From Diphasiastrum complanatum (taxonomy: Eukaryota > Streptophyta > Lycopodiopsida > Lycopodiales > Lycopodiaceae): 64,000 nucleotides of DNA. The stretch is taken from NCBI GenBank assembly GCA_029204225.1, contig CM055094.1, positions 21,371,584 through 21,435,583 of the forward strand, given 5' to 3'. Made by a program: the position numbers and the translations under genes. The notes beneath the pieces are model-generated. The model did not search any database and was not told where the DNA came from. It was given only the letters and a program-made list of their open reading frames with translations. This document shows, one piece after another, positions 32,412-45,160 of this stretch. How positions within the stretch are numbered: position 1 is the stretch's first letter; each line of letters starts with the position of its first letter.

Positions 32412-32849
32412 TGATAGCTTCATGGTTGTCACTCAAAATAATAGTAAATTGTTTGGTAGCTTGGGGTAGCTTGATATGTAGCTAGGCAACTAAACAGCAA
32501 ATCACCTCTAGATGGCTTCACAAGCTTGTCTAACTCATTCTTATAATTACTATCATTGTGTCTAACTTGCCAAATGCTAGCTGTAAAAGTATTTGACAAA
32601 TGCATAACTCTTTACTCTCCAAGTCTTAAGACTTACCAAGTGTTGTTTGTAGCTCATGCTAGATGCTTTGAGAAGTTATATTAAGAATTTGGGGGGGGGG
32701 GGGGGGGGTTATCGCAAAGAATCCGATGTTGCCAAATACTAGGTGTAAAAGTGTTTGACATATTCCTAGCTCTTTACTCCCCAGGTGTTGTTTTTAGCTC
32801 ATAGTACATGCTTTGAGAATAATGTTACTGGTTATATTAATTTGGGGGG
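32412..32849 (+). repeat. Repeat R2 with 18-nt poly-G tract (32691-32708)
   Basis: Two tandem units as in X1; G run shorter here. Confidence 0.8.
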
Positions 32850-32990
32850 ATTGCAAAGAATCGAACTTGAGTGTACAAGCCCAACTCAAGTGCAGACACC
32901 AACTCACCACACATGGGAAGATCATTAAATTTTAATTTGAAGAAAAATCAAAATTAAAAAAAAATGAAAAACTATTTCTCCTTAGAGGCA
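32850..32990 (-). repeat. SINE-like sequence, inverted (X2)
   Basis: Same module as 8985-9125 (box B-like AGTTCGATTCT and box A-like text on the minus strand). Forms an inverted pair with 34613-34720. Confidence 0.45.
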
Positions 32991-33590
32991 TTGTGGTCAT
33001 CATCTAGACGAGCTGTGCTTGCTTGAATCAATAGAAACAAAGAAAATAATAATAACGAGTTTTTATCCTATTAATGCACCAATAATATATATATATAATT
33101 GAATTAAATGGGAAGATTATAATATTTATCGCTTCATTTAAACATTGATCTACTCATTTCAATGATTTCGTTCAAATTCGAATTCCAATGATTTGTGAAG
33201 TGTGAATGAATGCAATGTAACTTGCATATGTTTGGAACATAGCATAGATTCATTATATGCTTTTTAACTATATGTTATTTAGTCGTGTAACAAGGAATAA
33301 GCATTTTTTTTAACAAATTTTCAATTTGTTTTTGGAAACCCTAGATTACAACATTTTAATATATTAACAAAAATGACTTAATTTGCATGAACAACTTTGA
33401 GTTTTGAAAATCCTAGATTACAGCTTCATTTAATCTTCAAATTTCCAAACTTGTTCAAACTTCAATGAAATATAATTCATTCCAAAATCCATTCTCGAAT
33501 CCTAGAACGATGTATTTTAAAAACTTTTGTAATGTGAAAGAGAGATCACCGAGCTAAAACATGACCCTGATTGCATTCGGAATTGCTTTG
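32991..33590. other. AT-rich spacer
   Basis: Matches 9126-9690 with an added TATATATA stretch near 33090. No gene seen. Confidence 0.5.
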
Positions 33591-34560
33591 AAAAACTTAT
33601 AAATTGTATTCATCAATGGAGATGTCTAGAGGACATGGTGTGAAAAATTGTCAACTAGTTTGGTTTTTTATTTGGCAATTTTGGAGGCCAAAATGAATCT
33701 CAACTTCGAGTTAGTTTCATATTTGTTAATAAGGGCCTAAATAGTGGTTTAACTACCTCTGGCAAGTAGATAAGTGGATGAGGTCGAGTTTGGACCCATT
33801 CTAATTGGCTAAATTTTTGTACGTTGCTTTCAAAAACTTATAAATTGTATTCATCAATGGAGATGTCTAGAGGACATGGTGTGAAAAATTGTCAACTAGT
33901 TTGGTTTTTCATTTGGCAATTTTGGAGGCCAAAATGAATCTCAACTTCGAGTTAGTTTCATATTTGTTAATAAGGGCCTAAATAGTGGTTTAACTACCTC
34001 TAGCAAGTAGATCAGTGGATGAGGTCGAGTTTGGACCCATTCTAATTGGCTAAATTTTGGTACATTGTTTTCAAAAACTTATAAATTGTATTCATGAACG
34101 GAGATTTCTAGAGGACATGGTGTGAAAAATTGTCAACTAGTTTGGTTTTTCATTTGGCAATTTTGGAGGCCAAAATGAATCTCAACTTCGAGTTAGTTTC
34201 ATATTTCTTAATAAGGGTCTAAATAGTGGTTTAACTACCTCTGGCAAGTAGATCAGTGGATGAGGTCGAGTTTGGACCCATTCTAATTGGCTTATTTTGG
34301 TACATTGCATCTAGACTAGATTTTCTAGGTTTTTGATAAAGTATCTAGAAGTTTCCAAATTAGGTCAACTTTGGGGCAAGTGGCCAAATGACATTTTGAA
34401 GCTATAAAATAGTTGTACCTAAGTGGAGAAATAATCATCAAAGTTTCTTTCTTTCTGGAGACTTCATCTCTTATGTCCATCTCATGTGACTTTCTCTATC
34501 TTGGTTTTCTATTAGTAGAATGTTGATTTTCTTGTAGATCTTGATGCCACACGAGTGAAG
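33591..34560 (+). repeat. LTR-derived 241-bp tandem repeat, 3 copies, with LTR-like promoter end
   Basis: TGTGAAAAATTG starts at 33639, 33880 and 34121, exactly 241 bp apart. The promoter-like end (CTATAAAATAG) and a stretch resembling R-U5 (GATGCCACACGAGTGAAG) follow. Confidence 0.85.
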
Positions 34561-34612
34561 ATTATAATATATATGATTTTGTTAAACATCGATCTACAAA
34601 CATTGCAATGAT

Positions 34613-34720
34613 TTTTCTTCAAATTCAAATTTAACGATCTTCCCATGTGTGGTGAGTTGGTGTATGCGCTTTTGTTGGGCTTGTACACTCAAGTTCGATT
34701 CTTTGGGATCCATCGCCAAC
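34613..34720 (+). repeat. SINE-like sequence, direct (X2)
   Basis: Box A-like GTGGTGAGTTGG (34649-34660) and box B-like AGTTCGATTCT (34692-34702). Flanked by AAATTCAAATTT, mirrored in the inverted copy. Confidence 0.45.
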
Positions 34721-34846
34721 TGTGGTTTCAATACTTTCTTTGAAAGATTCTCATTTGAAATTTGCTTGGGACCCTTCTTATCTCCATCAGATATTTTTTT
34801 CAATGTTGATGCTAGGCCATACCACAGGGAAGTAGTTCATGTGTGA

Positions 34847-35788
<942 letters not shown>

Positions 35789-36163
35789 TCAAAACCTCAT
35801 GACAAGAAGCATGTCCTTGGGCATCAGTGTCACCCTCTTGCCATGAATGAAACACAACATCGAATCCTCAAACAATTTTGTCTGGAAGTCCTCGTATGCA
35901 ATATGGAGGGCCTCCAATGTAGCGATATTCCACCTCACTGCACAGGGCAGATGCATGGTCATATCTTGTGTAACCTCCCTCACAGCCCGGTACAAGGCTG
36001 CTTTCAGGATCACAAGTTTGGTGTACCTTTGGAAGGCCATGATGTCCCTCAACCATGGACGGCGAGGTCTTTCGCGTCTTTGCGGACGTATGGGTTCAAA
36101 TGTCTGGGGACGAGATGGTTGAACAAAATGGGTAAGCCTAGCGGTTTGCTTCGTCCGAGCCAT
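35789..36163 (-). CDS. Divergent histone H3, CENH3-like (copy X2), 124 aa
   Basis: Begins MARTKQTARLTHFVQPSRPQ, so the first nine residues equal those of canonical H3 (Met, then R2, T3, K4, R8 in histone numbering), but K9 is Leu and the acetylated lysines of the tail are absent. Helices as in X1b: LRDIMAFQRYTKL, YRAVREVTQD, Trp78 in loop 1, LFEDSMLCFIHGKRVTLM, PKDMLLVMRF. It stops at residue 124 because CGA is TGA; canonical H3 would end about eight residues further, so the fold is essentially whole. The tail region is short and rich in Arg and Pro (RPQRRERPRRP). TATA at 36491, ten CACGTG upstream. A CENH3 role is inference; no gene copy in the window can serve as a canonical reference. Confidence 0.78.
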   Translation of the reverse strand: MARTKQTARLTHFVQPSRPQTFEPIRPQRRERPRRPWLRDIMAFQRYTKLVILKAALYRAVREVTQDMTMHLPCAVRWNIATLEALHIAYEDFQTKLFEDSMLCFIHGKRVTLMPKDMLLVMRF

Positions 36164-36490
36164 TGAGGCTGGATATCTATACCACGTGAGGACAAAGATA
36201 CAGCAGAAGAGAGAGCTAAATTATCTCGCGTAATGGCGACACTGAGAACTCTAAGGGTGATATCGCTACAACGCGAGAGAGTGACAGAGACAGGCGGAGA
36301 GAGGCAGGGGCTTGCATGATGGCGATACTGGGAAAGTCAAGCTGATATCTCTACGACGTGAGAGGGTGTAAGGAATAGGCCTGGGGATGAGGTCGCTCGC
36401 ATGATGGCGATATCACGAATGCAGGTCATATGGAAGCAATCAAACATGATAGCAAATTACTCGAAAACCTATACAATCCCCAGGAATGGA
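36164..36490 (-). other. 5' leader region of the X2 histone-like gene
   Basis: Same 327-bp region as in X1b and X3 with few changes. Confidence 0.5.
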
Positions 36491-36500
36491 CTTATATAGG
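36491..36500 (-). promoter_or_regulatory. TATA box of the X2 histone-like gene
   Basis: CCTATATAAG on the minus strand, 328 bp before the ATG. Confidence 0.7.
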
Positions 36501-36508
36501 AGAAAAAG

Positions 36509-36865
36509 TTGGCACGTGTGAATCCCAGCGACACGTGGCCCAGTCAGTAGCTGACGCGTGGAACCACAGGCTTGTATACGCATGTGTGAAACTGCACGTC
36601 TAGATCAACACGTGTGGGATCCCATGTGGGGGCACGTGGTCGAATGGATCATCGACGTGTTCTTGCACGTATCGGCTCACACGTGTGGTCACGTGGCCCA
36701 ATCAGTAACGGACGTGTGGGACCACACTTCTATATCCGCACGTGTGAAACTTGCACATGTGGCCATGTGGTCGAATGGTTTGGTGACATGTGTTTTGGCA
36801 CATGTTAGCTTGCACGTGTGGGCACGTGGCCGAATGGCAGATTGACGTGTATTGTAGCACGTGTA
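36509..36865 (-). promoter_or_regulatory. CACGTG array upstream of X2 histone-like gene
   Basis: Ten CACGTG by hand count and one ACGTCA on the gene strand. It is cut at 36865 in the middle of the last CACGTGT and fused to block M; the octamer-like site of X1b and X3 is therefore lost. Confidence 0.72.
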
Positions 36866-37690
36866 TAAGCAATATGCAATCAAAATGGGCTCTGATAGCC
36901 ACTGAAAAGAGGAAGTTGGTACTCTATGTGGCTCAGGAACTAGTGTGCCTCCTGGTACCAATGTTCATCTCAGAGATATCGAGGCTTTCCATGGTGATGT
37001 CAATTTTGTCTTGAGTTGGGTCATCAGAACTGGAAGATGTTGTGGCAGACATGTTCTGGACTAGGCTGATGACCCTGTTGAAGGTTCGGCTCTGGTAACA
37101 GACAAGTGGCGTCTCGGCTCAATCGACTGTGGAGGGCTTCGGATCGGTCGACTTTTGATGGACTCGGCTCAATCAACTTTGTATGCAGAGTATGGACGCT
37201 GACCTCGTTCCACAGCGAATGTAGAGTATGTATGCTCGCCTCGGTCCACGGTGATTGCAGAGTATGGGGGCGCGGCTCTATGAGCAGTGTATGTAGAGTA
37301 TTGCTCGGCAGTGTATGGAGAATAGAAATTTGTGGAAAAATTTGGAGCAATGTCGCTCTGATAGGATGTGGAAACGATGATGTTTCTTTGCGGTAACATA
37401 CTAGTAGAGAGCTTTCAACCCAAATCCGTGTTGAATGTGTGGTTTTGACAAGCTCCAATAGCACTACCCCTTAGCATTTGGCTCATGCTAGATGTGACGA
37501 TTTTTGTGTAATGTAGCAGATCTCGGCAGCTTAGGGTTTTTGAAAATGGATGATGATGGCACTCTGGATCCGTGGTGGATGTATGTAGATGGTGTCCAAG
37601 GATGCGAAGGAGTAATCAAGCACGGTCGTAGCGAATGATAGATCGCCACTAAAAGATGGAGAATCGATCCTTTGAAGCTATAGCTTTTCA
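36866..37690 (+). repeat. Block M, long variant (M2)
   Basis: Four-unit minisatellite at about 37180-37330; on the minus strand a 146-codon open frame (37024-37464) carries the 12-residue repeat. Pairs with 14682-15350. Confidence 0.75.
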
Positions 37691-37894
37691 ATGCGTCTGA
37701 ATTCCATTTCCATGCTTGAAGAAGGAAGTGCCAGCATCAAATCTTCTCCCATCAGAGTTTGTTTGCATTTCCTAAAAAGCATGCATGGTAGCATGGCAGT
37801 AAAGCATGATATTGTGACTTTTTGTAATGTTCTGCAACATTTGCTTGCATACATAGCTACACCAAATGAGAAAATTAAGGACCTAGATTCTTAA
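37691..37894 (+). CDS. Conserved 67-codon ORF, hypothetical (copy 2)
   Basis: Reads MRLNSISMLEEGSASIKSSP to KIKDLDS; nearly the same as 15351-15554 at a constant offset of 22340 bp. No recognised domain; coding status doubtful. Confidence 0.3.
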   Translation: MRLNSISMLEEGSASIKSSPIRVCLHFLKSMHGSMAVKHDIVTFCNVLQHLLAYIATPNEKIKDLDS

Positions 37895-38837
37895 AGACTT
37901 TTCTGAGGTTGAAGTTCTAGTTTTTCTACAAATCAACTTCCTCTGAAAGTTTCTTTTTGGTGGAAATGATGCTATTTATACCAAGTGTAGGCTAATTTGT
38001 AACGGCAAAGATGGAGTTTGCAGCTCACCATGATTATGATCATTTGCACGTAGCCTATTATAAGCAAATTGGCTGCACTTTCGTGTTATCTTAGCACATA
38101 TGAATGTAGCTTGTGATATTATTGTTTCGATAGTCTAGTAGCTTTTTTTTGCACCATTTAAGGTAAGAGAAAGAGAGCACAATCTTTAACGCTTGCTTCT
38201 TGTACAACCAAATTACCTTCCAATTTTTTCAAGCCTATTTGTAGTAAAATGTCTCACATCTCTATGGAACATATGCACAAAAGTGAATCACTTTCTGCCA
38301 CGAGATGATAGTTATACATTGTGCAATAGGGAATCACACTGTTGATAAGTTGGATTCACATTTACATCATGAAGCAAATAGTCTTGTAAGTTTCGTGTTT
38401 AAGTGGATCGGAAGCTCGCTCCAATTGATGTTGAGATTAATATATCATGCTATCTCTAGCCTAATAGCCACACACTAGATGTTTGGATCCAGAAAATATT
38501 CACACAAAGGGACATAGGTCTGCCACGTAGTTTTCAATCAATCAAAAGGAAGGTAGATCCTTATCTTTGGTACAGTAATAGTTGGTTCTTAGACTTATTG
38601 AGATCTTAGAAATTAAATTTTAGGGTCAGCCCAAAGTTTTTAACAAGTGCTCATCAAGTGAATGCAATTCTAGTCAAGATTGGTCTCAATTTTGCTTGAT
38701 TTGTGAGATATTTGGATTGATTATTGCATGATGATTCAACTAATCTTGTAGGAACGATTTAAAGAGGCATATTTATGTGCATATGATTCCTTTTGGTTCA
38801 GGTTAGGTGAATCCTATATCCTTGTGAAGTCGAGATC
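37895..38837 (+). repeat. Spacer repeat with block R3 (38343-38518)
   Basis: Collinear with 15555-16487 at offset 22340. No gene. Confidence 0.7.
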
Positions 38838-40301
38838 AATGAATGCATATCTTTTGGATTCACATGATAGATTGAATGCTTCTAATTATTCAATTTAGAG
38901 GCTAAGAATGGAATCAAGTCTTATTTTACAAGATCTAATGCATATAGTGAGTGGCGAAGAGGATGAGCCTATTCACCCTCAAGAAGCTACAAAATACAAA
39001 AGGAGGTGCAAGGTTGCTCTTGATTGTATTAAATGAATGTAGCTCATGAGCTTCTTAAGGAGGTAGGTGCTTGCATCTTGGCTCAAGAGTCATGGGAAGC
39101 TCTTCAAAAGATATATGAATCCAAGAATACTTCAAGGTTGCTATCCTTGAATAATCAAATCCATATGTGCTGAGAGTTAAGGACTTAAACAAAGAGCTTG
39201 CTTACATATGATATTCTATTAAGGAAAGTGAACTTTTTCAACCAATCTTGAATGGTTTACGTATGGATTTTGCTAACTTGGTGCAAGGCTATGCAATCAT
39301 GGGAAAGTTGCCTCCACTTGAAGATCTCCAAGGAGTCCTCATGGCCGAGGAGAGTAGGAGAACTCACATCAAGTCAAGGATGGAGAAGCTCTCCCTCAAT
39401 GATGGAGATGACAAGGGTCTTTTCATCAAGATCAAGAGAAAATCCAAAGGCAATGGTGTTGCAATCAAGAAGAACTAAGTCAAAGCTCGAGCAAGCCAAA
39501 GAAGGATAGGTCGAAGATCAAATGCTATTTTTGTGGCAAGACGGGGCACTATGCCTCGGAGTGCTTCAAGAAGAAGCAAACTCAAAGTCAAGCAAACCTT
39601 GGTCAAGAGGAAGAGGAGAGCTCACATGAAGATTTCATCATGATGTCAACCTTCTCATCTTCAAGCATAAGAGGTGAAGATTCTTGGTGGATAGATAGTG
39701 GGGCTAGCTCCCACATGACAAGTAAAAGGGAGTATTTTTCAAGCTTATCTACCTATGAAGGACCTATCACGTAATTTTTTATAATTATGCTTATAAGATC
39801 AAAGGAATAGGATCCATACCTTAATGCTTGGGATCTTCAAGGAACTCCAAGATTGATGGAGTGCTTTACATTTTCAGTATCACTAAGAACTTGCTTAGTG
39901 TAGGGCAATTGCTTGACAATGATTTGATTGTGGAGTTCTCCACAAATACATGTAACATCAATAAGGATGGCAAGATCATTGCTAAAGGGGTGATGATCTC
40001 CACACAACCCGGCCTCACTCTTCAAAAGGTGATCGGTCATCTTCTTCAGGAAGAAATGCAAAGAAAGACCAACGGCCTGTCCATCAAAGACAAATCCATG
40101 GCCCTGTACACCAAGAAGAAAGACTATTCTAAGGGCAAGAATCAAGTGCAGTACGAACAGCAGAAGCCTCACACTCAAGGTGAGAATAGTGGATCGCTGG
40201 TTCTGAGGGAGTCTCCCAAGCTTTTATCTGCTAGTATCAACTGGTCTCGAACTCGAGGTCAGTGGCTCAACTACTGCAAAGTGACATCTATCAGAAGATA
40301 G
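38838..40301 (+). pseudogene. Chimeric copia gag/protease fragment (copy 2)
   Basis: Collinear with 16488-17961. Here the CCHC knuckle is complete (CYFCGKTGHYASEC), but a TAA lies just before it (near 39476) and the Gag start has the same TAG and TGA breaks. DSGASSHM is intact. The switch to STQPGLTLQKVIGHLLQEE is at about 39988. Confidence 0.8.
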
Positions 40302-40720
40302 CCTAATATCGTGGAGGTTTGCTTGTTCTTGATATAGTCATGGAGGCAGTTGGAAGCAAACTGGGCCCAATCATGAAGGTTCTCATTGTGTAGTCTAGAA
40401 TCAGCCATCATGTGGAATAGTTTCATGTGGATACGCGTGATCTTGGACCTATAGCGCTATGTATATCTGGTTAGATAGGCACATCGAGCAGCTAAGGGCT
40501 TATCATTTATGACCTCAATACGGTAACGATCTTTTTTTTCCATTTGTCCGCTGAGGGGTCTATGTATTTGAAGTATGCTATGCATTCAATTTTTTTGAGA
40601 GTCCTACTAACTGTGTTTGGTCTCCTAGGGAAGCCAAACGTATTGAGGTCAGCTCCAGAAATAGGGATAATATAAACAAAATTTTGGTCAGGAGGTAACA
40701 TGAACTGGAAAATCTGTCGG
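40302..40720 (-). pseudogene. ORF P fragment, inverted
   Basis: Collinear with 17962-18375 but continues into block M instead of diverging: on the minus strand DRIDITMESLDIYEMNTWYQ (in M) leads to HIEIQLPLLISGYQSP and, after a frame change, FVYIIPISGADLN. This copy shows the intact M-P junction. Confidence 0.5.
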
Positions 40721-41725
40721 TGTGGTTATAAGCAATATGCAATCGAAATGGGCTCTGATAGCCACTGATCAAAAGAGGAAGTTGGATCTCTATGTGGCTC
40801 AGGAACTGGTGTGCCTCCTGGTACCAAGTGTTCATCTCATAGATATCGAGGCTTTCCATGGTGATGTCAATTCTGTCTAGAGTTGGGTCATCAGAACTGG
40901 AAGATGTTGTGGCAGACATGTTCTGGACTCGGCTGAGGACTCTGTTGAAGGTTCGGCTCTCGTAACAGACAAGTGGAGTCTCGGCTCGGTCGACTGTCGA
41001 GGGCTTCAGATCGGTCGTCTTTTGATGGACTCGTCTCGGTGAACTTTGTATGCAGAGTATGGACGCTCAGCTCGGTCCATAGTGAATGCAGAGTATGGGG
41101 GCTCGGCTCTATGAGCAGTGTATGTAGAGTATTGCTCGGCAGTGTATGGAGACTAGAAATTTGTGGAAAAATTTGGAGCAATGTCGTTCTGATAGGATGT
41201 GGAAACGATGATGTTTCTTCACAGTTACGTACTAGTAGCGAGCTTTCAACCCAAATCGGAGTTGAATGTGCGATTTTGACAAGCTCCAGGAGCACTACCC
41301 CTCAGCATTTGGCTCGTGCTAGATGTGACGATTTTTGTGTAATGTAGCAGATCTTGGCAACTTTAAGTTTTTGAAAATGGATGATGATGGCGCTCCGGAT
41401 CCGTGGTGGATGTATGTAGATGGTGTCCAAGGATGCAAATGAGTAATCAAGAATTGTCGTAGCGAATGATAGATCGCCACTAAAAGATGGAAAATCGATC
41501 CTTTGAGGCTATAGCTTTTCAAAGCTTCTGAATTTCATTTCCATGCCTGAAGAAGGAAGTGCCAGCATCAAATCTTCTTCCATCAGAGTTTGTTTTCATT
41601 CCCTAAAAAGCATGCATGGCAGCATGGCAGTAAAGTGTGATATTGTGATTTTATGTAATGTTCCCATGTATGTGATGATTTTTGTTGTTTAATTCTATCG
41701 ATGTTGATTGAAACTATGATAGCTT
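40721..41725 (+). repeat. Block M (short variant, copy 3)
   Basis: Minisatellite near 41050-41154; minus-strand 134-codon frame at 40891-41295. Offset 13732 bp from copy 2. Confidence 0.78.
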
Positions 41726-42400
41726 CGTGGTTGTCATTCGTAATATTAAAAGTTTTTTTTCACCTCATCTTGGGGCAAGTTCACAAATAGCAAGGTAACA
41801 TATTGGGACTCGGCAAGCACTCACTCCAAATGACTTTTTGAGCTTCACTAACTTATTCTCATGAATTTATCATTGTGTCTAACTTGCCATATACCAGTTT
41901 TATAAGTATTTGTCTTTACTCTTAAATGCACCATAATGCTACTCCCTTACTGGCTATAACTTCTTCACCGTAGCTCGGAACTGGGTCATGTTGGGTGTCG
42001 TTGAGAAAGCTCTCGTCGAGGGCTTTCTAATGGCACCGTAATCGTCTCTATCCGAGTTGTCGTTCAAAAGTTACACTGTTTTTTTGCTGAGTTGCATACG
42101 TAGATTTCAAATTTGAGTGTTTTGACTAGACTATGTGGAAGATAACTATTGAGAAAAAAAATAAAAGGTATGTTTTTGAAAGGCCCCTTTTGTGCTGAAA
42201 TTTTCTGTAATGGTTGATAAGTTGGATTCACATTTACATCATGAAGCAGATAGTCTTGTAAGTTTTGTGTTTAAGTGGATCGGAAGCTTGCTCCAATGGA
42301 TGTTGAGATTAATATATCATGCTATCTCTAGCCTAACAGCCACACACTAGATGTTTGGATCCAGAAAATATTCACACAAAGGGACATCACACATCAATAT
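41726..42400 (+). repeat. Repeats R1 and R3 (copy 3)
   Basis: Third empty site for the copia element; R3 at 42211-42387. Non-coding. Confidence 0.8.
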
Positions 42401-42497
42401 TAATCTACTTTCACCTTTTATTTCATCACATCTCTTCGTGCTTATGCGACATGAAAAGCTCGCTTCAAACAAACCTTTCCTGTTGTCTTAATTTCTC

Positions 42498-43358
42498 GTG
42501 CACTACCTTTGTCTTGGGCAACTAAAATGTGATACAATTGTGACCTTTTCTCATGCTTATCTTTCTTCTATTCTTGGACAAGTAAAATTTGATTGTTGTA
42601 AAGGGGTTATTGGTCGAAGACAAATACTGACTCGAAACTGCTTCAACTGGCTACGTGAGCAAAATCATAAGCATGTCAATAAGTCGACTCTGAAAGGACG
42701 AAAAGACGGGGACAAGTCAGCTCCAACGACGGCATCTAATTCGATCGGGAGCTCTTCTCAGCCAGATTTAATTGCGTCGACCAGTTGGAGAGCTTCATTC
42801 CTCAAAGATACGTACGTCTATGAAATGCGTGATCAATCACCAAAGCAAATTCAGAATGATCCTTCTTTCGACCCAAGTTTTCGTAGAAGACGAGCGCTAG
42901 CATGGAGATCGGAAGACAACATATCAGCATATCCTTGCAACTTTGCGATAATAGATGGCTCGTTCTCTTCTCAGAAGGAATGTCATACATCCATCAAGAA
43001 TTTTTGCAAATTAACTTTCGATTCTGACGATCCTACAATCAAGCTACAACACAAGTTCTGCCAGTTTCTGATGACTGTCATGGGCCGAAAGTCTGAGCAG
43101 GATCCACAATTTTTCATCAATCCCAACAAACTGGCGCTTCACATGGAGGATACCAGGATTTATTTACGGATACAATACTTTCCTGCAGACTCCATACAAA
43201 TCTTCGAAGAAATGTGCACTTCAGGCTTTATCATCAATGCTGATATGGCTTACACCCAGAGATCAAAAGCATTTGCTGGTCGAAGACAAATGCTGACTCG
43301 AACCTGCTCCAAGTGGCTGCGCGAGCAATATCATAAGCATGATGACCACTATTCCTGA
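42498..43358 (+). CDS. Gene D, deletion fusion with a 286-codon open frame (X3)
   Basis: Compared with X2 and X4, the region from the G tract to the end of domain 1 is deleted: the upstream sequence up to TTGTAAAGGGG joins TTATTGGTCGAAGAC. The result is open from ATG 42498 through the domain 1 end (RRQILTRNCFNWLREQNHKH), linker, and a whole domain 2 (RRALAWRSEDNISAYPCNFA, FCQFLMTVMGRKSEQDP, YFPADSIQIFEEMCTSGF, HKHDDHYS) with no stop. The first about 35 codons derive from non-coding upstream DNA. Domain 2 is here free of breaks. Function unknown; no homology recognised. Whether it is transcribed is unknown. Confidence 0.5.
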   Translation: MHYLCLGQLKCDTIVTFSHAYLSSILGQVKFDCCKGVIGRRQILTRNCFNWLREQNHKHVNKSTLKGRKDGDKSAPTTASNSIGSSSQPDLIASTSWRASFLKDTYVYEMRDQSPKQIQNDPSFDPSFRRRRALAWRSEDNISAYPCNFAIIDGSFSSQKECHTSIKNFCKLTFDSDDPTIKLQHKFCQFLMTVMGRKSEQDPQFFINPNKLALHMEDTRIYLRIQYFPADSIQIFEEMCTSGFIINADMAYTQRSKAFAGRRQMLTRTCSKWLREQYHKHDDHYS

Positions 43359-43699
43359 ACAAATGTTTTGAAGAAAATCCTTTAGGCGCAGTTTTTTGAA
43401 TTGAGTACATTGAAAACATCAACATTTGTTGATTGGAGCTTTTAAGATTGACCATTATAGTCATCTAGGGCCAATGTATATGGCACTCAACTGCTAATCT
43501 ATCTTTCCACTGCTTTTGAAATGTCCACTTTAGTTCATAATCTATGATCTAGATATACCTTCTTCTCGTTGTGTATATATATATGTTCTCATCGTTGATA
43601 TTTGATTTAATGTATTAAATGAACATTGAATGTTCATTAAATCAAAATCAACAATAATTAGGTTACACATATTCTGTTCAAAAAATATTTAGACACACA
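43359..43699 (+). other. Gene D downstream flank with hairpin (43594-43652)
   Basis: Palindrome slightly more perfect than in X2 (GAACATTGAATGTTC at its centre). Confidence 0.6.
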
Positions 43700-43912
43700 A
43701 TGAAAATATCATATCGACAAGAGGGAACATATCATGGCAAAAGGACTAGACAGAGATTGTTTGTTAGTGATCATCCATCCAAAGTACGTGCACCACTTCC
43801 AAATTCTAATGTTACTCCAAGACTTTTTGTGAGATTACTAATATTTTTGGAAAACACATGTTCTTCATATTCCAAGCATGCTCAGCATACCTCCAAGCAC
43901 ATAGCAAAGTAA
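43700..43912 (+). CDS. Conserved 70-codon ORF, hypothetical (X3)
   Basis: Reads MKISYRQEGTYHGKRTRQRL to HTSKHIAK; same length as its paralogues. Confidence 0.4.
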   Translation: MKISYRQEGTYHGKRTRQRLFVSDHPSKVRAPLPNSNVTPRLFVRLLIFLENTCSSYSKHAQHTSKHIAK

Positions 43913-44084
43913 GCCGTACATCTTCTTTCCCAGCCCTACTTGTTGGTCTTCATCTCGTATGGTAAGTACTCGACCCTTGATTGTTCCTTTGAATAAGAGC
44001 TTTTTGCTATAGTTTCAAGAGAGAAGCTTCCTGGGAAAGGGTCAACTTGGGAGTAGCTTAATATATTGATGTCATTTCAAATCA

Positions 44085-44504
44085 TGATAGCTTCACGGTT
44101 GTCACTCAAAATAATAGTAAATTGGTAGGTAAATTGGGGTAGCTTGATATGTAGCTAGGCAACTAAACAACAAATCACCTCTAGATGGCTTCACAAGCTT
44201 GTCTAACTCATTCTTATAATTACTACCATTGTGTCTAACTTGCCAAATGCTAGCTGTAAAAGTATTTGACAAATGCATAACTCTTTACTCTCCAAGTGTT
44301 GTTTTTAGCTCATACTAGATGCTTTGAGAAGTTATATTAGGAATTTGGGGGGGGGGGGGGGGGGGGGGGGGTTATCGCAAAGAATCTGATCTTGCCAAAT
44401 ACTAGGTGTAAAAGTGTTTGACATATTCCTAGCTCTTTACTCTCCAGGTGTTGTTTTTAGCTCATAGTACATGCTTTGAGAATAATGTTACTGGTTATAT
44501 TAAT
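44085..44504 (+). repeat. Repeat R2 with 25-nt poly-G tract (44347-44371)
   Basis: Two tandem units; the first lacks the AAGTCTTAAGACTTACC palindrome found in X1, X2 and X4. Confidence 0.8.
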
Positions 44505-44645
44505 TTGGGGGATTGCAAAGAATCGAACTTGAGTGTACAAGCCCAACTCTTGTGGAGACACCAACTCACCACACATGGGAAGATCATTAAATTTGAATTT
44601 GAAGAAAAATCAAAATTAAAAAAAAATGAAAAACTATTTCTCCTT
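44505..44645 (-). repeat. SINE-like sequence, inverted (X3)
   Basis: As 32850-32990; box A side reads CCAACTCACCAC on the + strand. Confidence 0.45.
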
Positions 44646-45160
44646 AGAGGCATTGTGGTCATCATCTAGACGAGCTGTGCATTTAATATTTATAATATTT
44701 ATCGCTTCATTTAAACATTGATCTACTCATTTCAATGATTTCGTTCAAATTCGAATTCCAATGATTTGTGAAGTGTGAATGAATGCAATGTAACTTGCAT
44801 ATGTTTGGAACATAGCATAGATTCATTATATGCTTTTTAACTATATGTTATTTAGTCGTGTAACAAGGAATAAGCATTTTTTTTAACAAATTTTCAATTT
44901 GTTTTTGGAAACCCTAGATTACAACATTTTAATATATTAACAAAAATGACTTAATTTGCATGAACAACTTTGAGTTTTGAAAATCCTAGATTACAGCTTT
45001 ATTTAATCTTCAAATTTCCAAGCTCGTTCAAACTTCAATGAAATATAATTCATTCCAAAATCCATTCTCGAATCCTAGAACGATGTATTTTAAAAACTTT
45101 TGTAATGTGAAAGAGAGATCACCGAGCTAAAACATGACCCTGATTGCATTCGGAATTGCT
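44646..45160. other. AT-rich spacer
   Basis: As X1 and X2 but lacks about 75 bp after GACGAGCTGTGC. Confidence 0.5.
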
